NCBI RefSeq assembly: GCF_000523235.1
Contig: NZ_CP006850.1
Coordinates: 3,658,001 to 3,722,000, forward strand
DNA: 64,000 bases
Origin: Nocardia nova SH22a
GTDB lineage: Bacteria > Actinomycetota > Actinomycetes > Mycobacteriales > Mycobacteriaceae
Reading direction: 5' to 3'
Position numbers and translations under genes: made by a program. The first letter of the stretch is position 1. Every line of letters begins with the position of its first letter. A model generated the notes under the pieces. It was not told where the DNA came from. It did not search any database and worked only from the letters and a program-made list of their open reading frames with translations. Positions 18,973 to 25,845 of the stretch are shown piece by piece.

Positions 18973-20376
18973 TCAGTCCGTCGCCTCTCCTGAGTTGTTC
19001 GGGCTCGTGGTCACCGGGTCGGTGGCATGCGTGCCCAGCGAGCGGGCGGACGCGAACAGCTCGCTCTCCGCCCGGGTGCGCACGGTGACCACCGTGCCCC
19101 GGTAGCGGGCCAGCGCGGGCAGTGCCAGCAGGCCGCCGTCGACCACCTCCACCAGATGCAGCCGGGCCAGCAGCGAGATCACCTCGGCGGTCAGGCCCGG
19201 CACATCGGCCTGCCACTGCGCGGCGAAGGTCGAACCGTAGCGCTCGGTGAGCGCGTGCACGGTGGCGCGGATCCAGTCGTCGCCGACGAAGGGATGGGTG
19301 ACGGGTTCGGGGTCGTCCTCGTCGGCGGTGCTGTCGGTGTCGGCGGGTTCCGGTGTGGCCAGCGGGGTGAAGACGGTGGCCGCGGGAATGGCGGCATCGA
19401 GTTCGTCGGCGAACCGACCGGCGTCGCCCGGGCGTTCGCGGCGCGGGAGCGGGTGGTCGGTGTCGAGGACCAGATCGGCGATCTCGCCGATCAGCAGCAA
19501 TGCCACCTGCCCGAGCGTGCCGGTGCTGGGGAAGCGCAGGTCGGAGAACCGCCCGGAGGTGTCGATCAGCGCGACGCCCTCGCCTCGGCGTTCGGCGCGC
19601 AGCCCGGTCAGCAGTTCCACCTCCGCCACCAGCTTGTCGCTGCCGAGCGTGGATCGTTCCGCGGCGCCGAGGGTTTCGGTGTAGACCACCGGCAGTTCCA
19701 GCAGCATCCGGCGGACCCGCCGGGCGGCGGCGGTGCGCCCGGCGCCCGGTTCGGTGTCGTCGGACAGCAGGGAGCGCACGCTGTGCAGATGTTGCAGTGC
19801 CCGCGGCGGCCGGAAGATAGCGAACACCACCGAGCGGTCGATGTCGTAGAGCGCCTCACCGGCCTCCGGATCGCTGGCCCACCCACCGGCGTCCCCGTCG
19901 GCGAGGCTCAGCGCGCCCCGGGCGGCCAGCCACCCCACCGCGTCGACGAACGCGTCCCGGTCGGCGGCCCGCTCGGTCGACAGGTCCAGCCCGTCCACTC
20001 GACCGGCGTAGGCGGCCACCTGATCGGCGAGTTCCGACAGGGTGATCTGGTCACCGGCGCGCCCGAGCGCGGCCAGCGCCAGCGACAGATACGCGTACCG
20101 GCGGCGGTCGAAGACGCGGTCGCCGGGAGTGCGTGCCGGACGCCCGCCGTCGAGCCGGTCGGCGACCGGGAACAGCCGCGCGGTGGTCTCGGTGACCTCG
20201 AGGCGGTAGCCGAGCAGTTCGGCGAGATCGTCGCGCAGTTCGGTGGCCCAGCGCCGGATCAGCGCCAGCGCGATGCGGTCGGGATAGGTGCGGGTCACCA
20301 GATGGTTGGCCAGCAGTATCCGGGCGGCACGCTGATAACTGTCCAGCGCCAGGGGATCGATGGTCCGCGCGTGCAT
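18973..20376 (-). CDS. jetB: JetB-like protein (DUF2398, TIGR02678)
   Basis: A 467-residue protein of the DUF2398 family, the kite-like partner of the JetC ATPase in Wadjet type II systems. It has the expected winged-helix-like segments (QRAARILLANHLVTRTYPDRIALALIR; RRRYAYLSLALAALGRAGDQITLSELADQVAAYAG) and the conserved late block GDDWIRATVHALTERYGSTFAAQW. The ATG overlaps the jetA stop by one base (TGATG), implying coupling. The same frame runs on upstream through jetA, but that part is antisense-frame noise and was excluded. A disordered acidic stretch (ADTDSTADEDDPE) precedes the C-terminal domain. Confidence 0.85.
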   Translation of the reverse strand: MHARTIDPLALDSYQRAARILLANHLVTRTYPDRIALALIRRWATELRDDLAELLGYRLEVTETTARLFPVADRLDGGRPARTPGDRVFDRRRYAYLSLALAALGRAGDQITLSELADQVAAYAGRVDGLDLSTERAADRDAFVDAVGWLAARGALSLADGDAGGWASDPEAGEALYDIDRSVVFAIFRPPRALQHLHSVRSLLSDDTEPGAGRTAAARRVRRMLLELPVVYTETLGAAERSTLGSDKLVAEVELLTGLRAERRGEGVALIDTSGRFSDLRFPSTGTLGQVALLLIGEIADLVLDTDHPLPRRERPGDAGRFADELDAAIPAATVFTPLATPEPADTDSTADEDDPEPVTHPFVGDDWIRATVHALTERYGSTFAAQWQADVPGLTAEVISLLARLHLVEVVDGGLLALPALARYRGTVVTVRTRAESELFASARSLGTHATDPVTTSPNNSGEATD

Positions 20377-21977
20377 CACGACCGCCCGGATCCGGTGCGG
20401 GCGCGCGCATTCTCGCGCACCTCGAGCCGCCGGTGATCGAGATGCAGTAACCCCCGCGCGGTGCGGACCACCGTCGAGCCCGGATGTTCCGACACGGTCA
20501 GCGTGACACCGCTGTCGGAGCCGCTCGTGCCCACCCGCCCGGACACCGGCACCCAGGCCGTGGAGGCCGCGTCGAGCAGGCGCAGCAGCACCTCGGTCTC
20601 GCGTTCGTCGAGGATCCGGTCGTGGATTCCGGTGCTGGCCAACGACATCGCGGCGGCGGCACGGGCGCGCTGCACCTCGAGCTGGGCATCGCGCAGCCGC
20701 CGCACCCCGGCGTCGTTGCGCACCAGCCGGGCGGGCGCGCCGGGAGTGGGCTGGCGGCCGGTCTCGGCCAGCGTCCGCGCGATCTCCAACGGCGCCGCTT
20801 CCCACCAGGATCGGTGCGGGGGAATGACGTCGGCGTCGGGATGTTCCATCGACAGATGCCGCGGGCGGCCCAGTCCGAAGACCACGTCGAACAGGGCGTG
20901 CGCGCTGTCGGTGGTGGGCGCGGCCGCGAACCATCCGGCTAGATGGCGTAGCGCCGATTCCCGGCTCACCCCGCCCTTGCGGGTCTCGGTGACCCGGCGC
21001 AGCAGCGACAGGACGGCCGCGATGGCGCTCATGGTCGCCTCCCGCAGCCGCTCGGCCTCGGTCGTGGCGGTGGAGTCGGCATCGGTCGCGGCGCGCTCGC
21101 GGACCGCGACGAACCATCCCCGCAGACCCTGCCAGCGCGCTCGCCAATCCGCTTCGCGGTCGGCGAGATCGAGCAGTATGCGCTCGTCGCAGGCGGCGGC
21201 GCGGGCGATCAGCAGATCGGCGCCGGTGTCGTCGACCTCGGCGATCGCGGTGGCCAGCCGCGGCGCGTACCGGGCCAGATCCATGCTGAACTCGCGCATG
21301 TGCGCCAGCAGCGCATCCTTGTGCGCGAGAAAGGTTTCCGGGGTGGCCTCGGTGGTGCGGACCAGATCGCCGAGGGTCAGGTAGAAGTGCGCCGCGTGGT
21401 CGGCCAGTTCCGACAGCGCGGCATCGAGCCGTTTGAGCACGCGGTACACCCGTTCGGCGTCTCCGGCGCGGTTGGCCTGGGCGAGCGCGCCGAGGTCGGC
21501 CAGCAGTTCCGGCAGGACCAGCCGCGACAGCGACGCCTCGTCCAAGCGGGCGCCCACGACCTCCTCCACCGCCCGGAACGCCTGATATCCGGCCTGGGAG
21601 AACTGATAGACGTAGTGCCGGTTGCGATATTCGGCCAGGGTGGCCGCGCGGGTGCCGTCGTAGCTGCGCTCGAGCACGCCCCAGGTGTGCAACTGTTCGA
21701 GCAGAGGGCCGATCTCGGTGGCGGTCGGGCGCGGTGCGCCCGGAGTGCGGGCGAGGGTGTCGGCGACCTCGCCCGCGTGCAACAGCACGACGTAGGCGGC
21801 GCGGGCCTGGTCGAAGGCCCGCAGCACCCACAGATAGTCGTTGCGTTTGTCGGCGGTGGCGAAGGAGAACAGCCGCAGCCGGTCCGCGCCCGCGATCTCG
21901 GGCCCGCGAGGTTCGCCACGGTCGCCGTCGAACAGCACGGGTTCGGCGGGCAGCAATCGGTCAGCGGACTCGGTCAC
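20376..21977 (-). CDS. jetA: JetA-like kleisin protein (DUF2397, TIGR02677)
   Basis: A 533-residue protein of the DUF2397 family, the kleisin-like subunit in Wadjet type II. Recognisable regions are RLFSFATADKRNDYLWVLRAFDQARAAYVVLLH near the N-terminus, a helical middle (FYLTLGDLVRTTEATPETFLAHKDALLAHMREF) and the conserved FGLGRPRHLSMEHPDADVIPPHRSWWEAAPLEIARTL block. The GTG at 21977 (VTESADRL) is preferred; a GTG two codons earlier is also possible, because a -10-like TATTAC lies just upstream and suggests a leaderless mRNA. It is the first gene of jetABC. Confidence 0.85.
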   Translation of the reverse strand: MTESADRLLPAEPVLFDGDRGEPRGPEIAGADRLRLFSFATADKRNDYLWVLRAFDQARAAYVVLLHAGEVADTLARTPGAPRPTATEIGPLLEQLHTWGVLERSYDGTRAATLAEYRNRHYVYQFSQAGYQAFRAVEEVVGARLDEASLSRLVLPELLADLGALAQANRAGDAERVYRVLKRLDAALSELADHAAHFYLTLGDLVRTTEATPETFLAHKDALLAHMREFSMDLARYAPRLATAIAEVDDTGADLLIARAAACDERILLDLADREADWRARWQGLRGWFVAVRERAATDADSTATTEAERLREATMSAIAAVLSLLRRVTETRKGGVSRESALRHLAGWFAAAPTTDSAHALFDVVFGLGRPRHLSMEHPDADVIPPHRSWWEAAPLEIARTLAETGRQPTPGAPARLVRNDAGVRRLRDAQLEVQRARAAAAMSLASTGIHDRILDERETEVLLRLLDAASTAWVPVSGRVGTSGSDSGVTLTVSEHPGSTVVRTARGLLHLDHRRLEVRENARARTGSGRS

Positions 21978-21987
21978 CGGCACGAGC

Positions 21988-21993
21988 GTAATA
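21988..21993 (-). promoter_or_regulatory. Possible -10 element of jetABC
   Basis: On the minus strand TATTAC lies 4-10 bases before the candidate GTG starts of jetA (21983 and 21977). This spacing would give a leaderless or near-leaderless transcript. No clear -35 element was seen. Confidence 0.35.
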
Positions 21994-22037
21994 CCTGTCC
22001 GCACACCGCCGCGGCGCACCCGGGCCTCGGCGTGCCG

Positions 22038-22799
22038 TCAGTCCGCGGCGGCCACCGCGGACCGCTCGACGGTCAGCAGACTCTCCTCGTGATGCTCGGC
22101 GTGATAAGCCGCGGCACCACCGTTGATGCCGAACAATCGCTTCGACCACAGCAGCCAGATCACCGCGGCGACATTGATCACCAGCGCGCCCGCGCGCACG
22201 ACGGTGACCCGCTCGGTGATCTCGTAGATCTCCAGCGGCAGGAACAGCGCCGTCGCGACGACGGCGAAGTACTCACCCCAGCGCTGGACGTACCAGAGGC
22301 CCACGGCCTCCACGAATTCGATCACCGCATAGGCCAGCAAACCGGCCGCGATCCAGGTGAGCACGGTCGGCGAGAGCGTCCAGCCCTTCTCGATGAATTC
22401 CACGATCTTGGAATTGTCCGGATTCCAGCCGATCTGATCGGCGAGCGGCCGGATCAGCGGCAGTTCCCGGTCGAAGGCGGCGTGCAACTGCTGCTGTGAG
22501 TTGCGCACCTTGAACACCCCGCCCGCGAGCAGCACGAACACCAAGCCGCGCAGCACCCGTTCGGCGGCCAGCAATCGCATGATCAGCCGGTCCCGCAGCA
22601 GCCGCCCGCGCGGCACCTCCGGCGCGTCGTCGGCGGGACCGTGCCCGCGCGGGGCGCCGATCACGAAGGCGCCGCAGCGCAGGCACCGCCACGCCTCTCC
22701 GGCGGGGGTCGAGACATGCAGGCGCGCAGCGAGTTCCGGCTCGTCGGGGGCGTAGGTGGCGTGTCCGTGCCACGAGCAGCTGCGCAGGCTGAAATCCAT
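22038..22799 (-). CDS. DUF2127 membrane protein
   Basis: A 253-residue integral membrane protein resembling the DUF2127 family of unknown function. The N-terminus carries a possible zinc-ribbon-like pattern (CSWHGH near the start and WRCLRCGAFVIG), then RLIMRLLAAERVLRGLVFVLLAGGVFKV, two or three further hydrophobic helices (LTWIAAGLLAYAVIEFVEAVGLWYV, YFAVVATALFLPLEIYEI, VINVAAVIWLLWSKRLFG) and a His-rich tail (YHAEHHEE). The start at 22799 (MDFSLRS) is chosen by domain fit; the binding site is weak. It lies upstream of jetA with about 60 bases between, and may be unrelated to it. Confidence 0.78.
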   Translation of the reverse strand: MDFSLRSCSWHGHATYAPDEPELAARLHVSTPAGEAWRCLRCGAFVIGAPRGHGPADDAPEVPRGRLLRDRLIMRLLAAERVLRGLVFVLLAGGVFKVRNSQQQLHAAFDRELPLIRPLADQIGWNPDNSKIVEFIEKGWTLSPTVLTWIAAGLLAYAVIEFVEAVGLWYVQRWGEYFAVVATALFLPLEIYEITERVTVVRAGALVINVAAVIWLLWSKRLFGINGGAAAYHAEHHEESLLTVERSAVAAAD

Positions 22800-22836
22800 T
22801 CCGGCAGCGTACAACCCGAATACCCGGAGCCACGGC

Positions 22837-24069
22837 TCAGCTCATCGACAGCACCCGCAGCTGTTCCAGATAGGTCCGGGTGCGCGGATCGGACGGGTAG
22901 CGCTCGATCATCTCCCGCGCGGCCTCCCCGGCGATCCACAGCAGCGAGGGCAGGGAGCGTCGCTTACCCGCCAGCGCCCGCATCCCCTCGTCCACGGCCA
23001 GTTCGAGATCCCGGTCGCGCACCGCCACCACCGCGAGGGTCAGCTGTGCCTCCGACACCCGCATCGGCTGGCGCACCGAGCCGTCGAGCCCGGTGGAGCT
23101 GCGAATCACCTGGCGGGCATACGTTTCGGCGGCCCGGTTGTCACCGGCGACCCGGCAGCAATCCATCGCGTAGAAATCGAACTTCTGCCGGTCGACGACG
23201 AAATGGTTGTCCAGATTCACCGGATTGTCCAGGTGCTGCAGGATATCCCGGCCTCGTTCGAGTGCCCGGTCCATGGCCTCGCGATCACCGATGCGGGCCC
23301 ACGCCTTGGCCTGCTGGGCGGCGAGTTGCACACCCACGCCGAGTCTGCGGCTGTCGGTGAGCGCCGACTCGGCGACCTCGATGGCGCCCCGGTAGTTGCC
23401 CTGGGTGATGGCGAACCAGGCCGCCATTTCCGCACCCCACCCGACGATTTCGGGATGTTCGGCCTCGTGGCCCAGCGACAGCGCCGCCCGGCGGGTCGCC
23501 TCCGCGGCGGTCCGCCGTCCCAGGTCGTAGTCCACGCAGCCGACCAGCAGCGCGACCCATCCGGCCAGGATCAGGACCTCCCGATGCTGGGACAGGGTGA
23601 GCCTGCCGTCGAGCAGTGAGGTGATGCGCCGCAGCCAGGCGGTGCCCTCGGTGTGCAGTTCGTGCGGGTCGGCGAACGGATACTCGCAGCACAGCCGCTC
23701 GGCGGTGATGCGAATGGCATCCAGTGTGGCCGTGGAGATGTCGGACATCCGCAGCCGGCCGATGAACTCGAGCGTGTCCATCCCGGTTGACGACAACAAT
23801 TCGTCGTCGCGATTCGGGCGCGCCTTCGGGAAGAACGCCGCGGTGACGGTGTCGAACGCCGCGGCGATGATCGGCGCGTAGAAATCGTCCGGGCGCGACT
23901 CACCCGACTCCCACCGGCGCCAATTGCGTAGCAGGGTGCTGTCCGTCGGCAAATTGTGGGATGACTTGGCGCGCATAGCGCGAACGGCATCCGCTTGGGA
24001 CCACCCCCTCGCGTCGCGTTCGGAGCGCATCCTGACAGCCCATACGGGTCGATCGTCACTCACGGCCAC
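22837..24069 (-). CDS. XRE/TPR transcriptional regulator
   Basis: A 410-residue regulator. The N-terminus holds a helix-turn-helix (RSERDARGWSQADAVRAMRAK and LLRNWRRWESGESRPDDFYAPIIAAAF), and the rest is a long alpha-helical repeat region of TPR type (about 150-400; ETYARQVIRSS, ELAVDEGMRALAG). Such proteins are common in Nocardia and Streptomyces and often pair with a small partner gene. The GTG at 24069 is 6 bases after a -10-like GATACT, so translation may be leaderless. It is divergent from the recombinase-like gene at 24319, across a repeat-rich intergenic region. Confidence 0.85.
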   Translation of the reverse strand: MAVSDDRPVWAVRMRSERDARGWSQADAVRAMRAKSSHNLPTDSTLLRNWRRWESGESRPDDFYAPIIAAAFDTVTAAFFPKARPNRDDELLSSTGMDTLEFIGRLRMSDISTATLDAIRITAERLCCEYPFADPHELHTEGTAWLRRITSLLDGRLTLSQHREVLILAGWVALLVGCVDYDLGRRTAAEATRRAALSLGHEAEHPEIVGWGAEMAAWFAITQGNYRGAIEVAESALTDSRRLGVGVQLAAQQAKAWARIGDREAMDRALERGRDILQHLDNPVNLDNHFVVDRQKFDFYAMDCCRVAGDNRAAETYARQVIRSSTGLDGSVRQPMRVSEAQLTLAVVAVRDRDLELAVDEGMRALAGKRRSLPSLLWIAGEAAREMIERYPSDPRTRTYLEQLRVLSMS

Positions 24070-24075
24070 GGCTGT

Positions 24076-24098
24076 AGTATCCCACCAGTTAACGGTGG
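24076..24098 (-). promoter_or_regulatory. Possible promoter and operator of XRE gene
   Basis: The -10-like GATACT (minus strand, 24076-24081) abuts an inverted repeat CCACC...GGTGG centred on GTTAAC (24082-24098). It lies directly upstream of the XRE regulator start and would suit autoregulation. Confidence 0.4.
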
Positions 24099-24134
24099 AT
24101 GGACCCGAGAGGGCATGGGGTTGTCCGTCATTGA

Positions 24135-24158
24135 CATCTGCAATTGCATTTGCAGATG
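24135..24158. promoter_or_regulatory. 9-bp inverted repeat, likely operator
   Basis: CATCTGCAA (24135-24143) and TTGCAGATG (24150-24158) form a perfect inverted repeat with a 6-base spacer. It lies between the divergent XRE regulator and the recombinase-like gene. Its symmetry and size fit a dimeric regulator site. Confidence 0.5.
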
Positions 24159-24224
24159 ACAGATGCTCGAATCGGGCGGTTTCTCCCGCCCGCCGCAGGA
24201 CCGGATTTCGCAGAGCAGTAACCC

Positions 24225-24254
24225 GTTACAGCAGTGAACTCGTTACAGCAGTGC
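24225..24254. repeat. 13-bp direct repeat with 17-bp period
   Basis: CGTTACAGCAGTG occurs at 24225-24237 and 24242-24254. The first copy also forms a GTAAC-CC-GTTAC inverted repeat with the bases just before it. It lies 65-95 bases upstream of the recombinase-like gene and may be a regulator-binding array or promoter element. Confidence 0.6.
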
Positions 24255-24318
24255 CCCGTGCCCGGCGGGGATCCACAAGAGAACAGCGAGTCCCTTTCAC
24301 ATCCAGACGGAGGTTCGG

Positions 24319-24624
24319 GTGGAAGCGTTGATCTATGGATACGTGCGTGACGACTTGGCCGACGGTCATGCCGCCGAACTCGAGGATGCGATGTGCACCC
24401 TCGCCGATGAGGTCGGCCTCTGCTTCGCCGTGACGTTCCATGAATCGACCCAGGGTGACGGCGCCGCGTTCGCGGAGCTCACGGCAGAGCTCAAGCGGGC
24501 CGAGGCACATCATGTGGTGGTTCCGTCACTCGATCATCTTGCCGGCCAGACGATTCCGCGTGAGGTTCTGATCGCGAAGCTGGCACACGACGCGGAGGCC
24601 CAGGTGCTGACCATCGACAGCTGA
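24319..24624 (+). CDS. Degenerate serine-recombinase-like small protein
   Basis: A 101-residue protein with the outline of a serine recombinase catalytic domain only. IYGYVRDDLADGHAAELEDA matches the resolvase start (YARVS...Q), but the catalytic Ser position appears to be Asp. VVVPSLDHLAGQTIP matches the SLDRL block with the conserved Arg replaced by His. There is no DNA-binding domain. It is therefore probably not an active recombinase; it may act as a partner or target of the divergent XRE regulator. The GTG follows GGAGG at good spacing. Confidence 0.7.
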   Translation: MEALIYGYVRDDLADGHAAELEDAMCTLADEVGLCFAVTFHESTQGDGAAFAELTAELKRAEAHHVVVPSLDHLAGQTIPREVLIAKLAHDAEAQVLTIDS

Positions 24625-24687
24625 CCGCGCGGGTGGTCGCCGGACACCGTCCGCGGGCCTGCGCCCCGGTGTCCGGCATCCCGGCCG

Positions 24688-25578
24688 CTACCGGCCGAAT
24701 CCGCCCTTCCCGCCGCCCCGGCGGCGCAGATACTTCTCGAACTCCGCGGCGATCGCATCGCCGTCGATCTTGGACATGGCGTCGTCGAGATCCACCGCGG
24801 CATCACCGCGCTCCTCCAGGGACCGGACGTATTCGGTGACCTCTTCGTCGCCCTCGGTCATCTCGTCGACCGCGGACTCCCAGTCCTCGGCCTGCGCGGG
24901 CAACTCGCCCAGCGGCACCTCGAGGTCGAGCACATCCTCCACCCGGCGCAGCAGCGCGATGGTCGCCTTCGGATTCGGCGGCTGGGAGACGTAATGCGGC
25001 ACCGCCGCCCAGAAGGAGATCGCCGGGACGCCCGCGCGCACGCAGGCGTCCTGCAACACACCGGTGATCCCGGTCGGGCCCTCGTAGCGGGTCTGCTCCA
25101 GATTGAACTGCTCGGCCGCCTCCTTGTTGTAGGCGGTGCCGGTGACCGGCACGGGCCGGGTGTGCGGGGTGTCGGCGAGCAGCGCGCCGAGGATGACCAC
25201 CGTCGACACCTGCAACTGCTCGATCAGTTCGATGATGTCGGTGCAGAACGCCCGCCAGCGCATATTCGGCTCCACGCCGTGCAGCAGGACGACATCGCGC
25301 TCACTGCCCGGAGGGGAGCAGACCGACAGCGTGGTCGAGGGCCATTGGATCTCGCGGGTGACGCCGTCCACCTGCCGCACGGTCGGCCGGTTGACCTGGT
25401 AATCGTAGTAATCCTCGGAGTCCAGTTCGGCCAGCGGTTCGGCATCCCAGATCAGTTCCAGATGTTCGACGGCGCCGCTGGCGGCGTCGGCAGCATCGTT
25501 CCAGCCTTCGAAGGCGGCGACGAGAACCGGGTCACGCAACGTCGGCATGGCCGGATCGGATGAGGCACTGGGGTTCAC
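24688..25578 (-). CDS. PAC2-family protein
   Basis: A 296-residue protein of the PAC2 (proteasome assembly chaperone 2) superfamily, whose actinobacterial role is unknown. Typical blocks are PVLVAAFEGWNDAADAASGAVEHL, DYYDYQVNRPTVRQVDG, DVVLLHGVEPNMRWRAF, VVILGALLADTPHTRPVPVTGTA and ISFWAAVPHYVSQPPNPKATIALL. The C-terminus is acidic and then Gly/Arg-rich. It is divergent from metH, as in mycobacteria. The GTG start at 25578 is likely; an ATG ten codons in is an alternative. Confidence 0.9.
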   Translation of the reverse strand: MNPSASSDPAMPTLRDPVLVAAFEGWNDAADAASGAVEHLELIWDAEPLAELDSEDYYDYQVNRPTVRQVDGVTREIQWPSTTLSVCSPPGSERDVVLLHGVEPNMRWRAFCTDIIELIEQLQVSTVVILGALLADTPHTRPVPVTGTAYNKEAAEQFNLEQTRYEGPTGITGVLQDACVRAGVPAISFWAAVPHYVSQPPNPKATIALLRRVEDVLDLEVPLGELPAQAEDWESAVDEMTEGDEEVTEYVRSLEERGDAAVDLDDAMSKIDGDAIAAEFEKYLRRRGGGKGGFGR

Positions 25579-25832
25579 CCGGTCAGCCTACGGCGTGGGC
25601 CGAATGTTGTTCGAGGCAATCGGACCGACCGCGCGTGTCGATTGCCCGCATATCGCACGATCGGGGCGCCCGTGGCCCGCGACCGGCGCAACACCTCAGT
25701 TTATCCGCGGCCCGGCCGGATGTTACGGGCGGGTAGGTTCGCGTGGCCGGGCAACTCCGCGGCCATCGCCGGTGGGCGGAGGCGGACGCGGCCGGTGCGC
25801 CTCCTGCGGCCGGGGCTGTCGGCCCCTGCAAT

Positions 25833-25838
25833 TAGTCT
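25833..25838 (+). promoter_or_regulatory. Possible -10 element of metH
   Basis: TAGTCT lies 7 bases before the metH ATG, which would make the mRNA leaderless or nearly so. No cobalamin riboswitch box was recognised in the 267 bases between metH and the divergent PAC2 gene. Confidence 0.3.
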
Positions 25839-25845
25839 GGAGAAC

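Noticed and set aside
16030..18993. A 987-codon frame antisense to jetC
   Set aside because: It is a shadow of jetC codon bias with no recognisable domain.
18973..21831. A single 952-codon frame covering jetB and most of jetA
   Set aside because: Only the part from 20376 downward resembles DUF2398. The upstream part overlaps jetA in another frame and is a high-GC artefact, so there is no fusion.
24319..24624. Active integrase or resolvase marking a mobile element
   Set aside because: The catalytic Ser and key Arg residues appear replaced, the DNA-binding domain is missing and no flanking repeats were found.
25579..25845. Possible cobalamin or SAH riboswitch before metH
   Set aside because: No B12 box or SAH-riboswitch core was recognised, and the putative -10 just before the ATG leaves no room for a leader.
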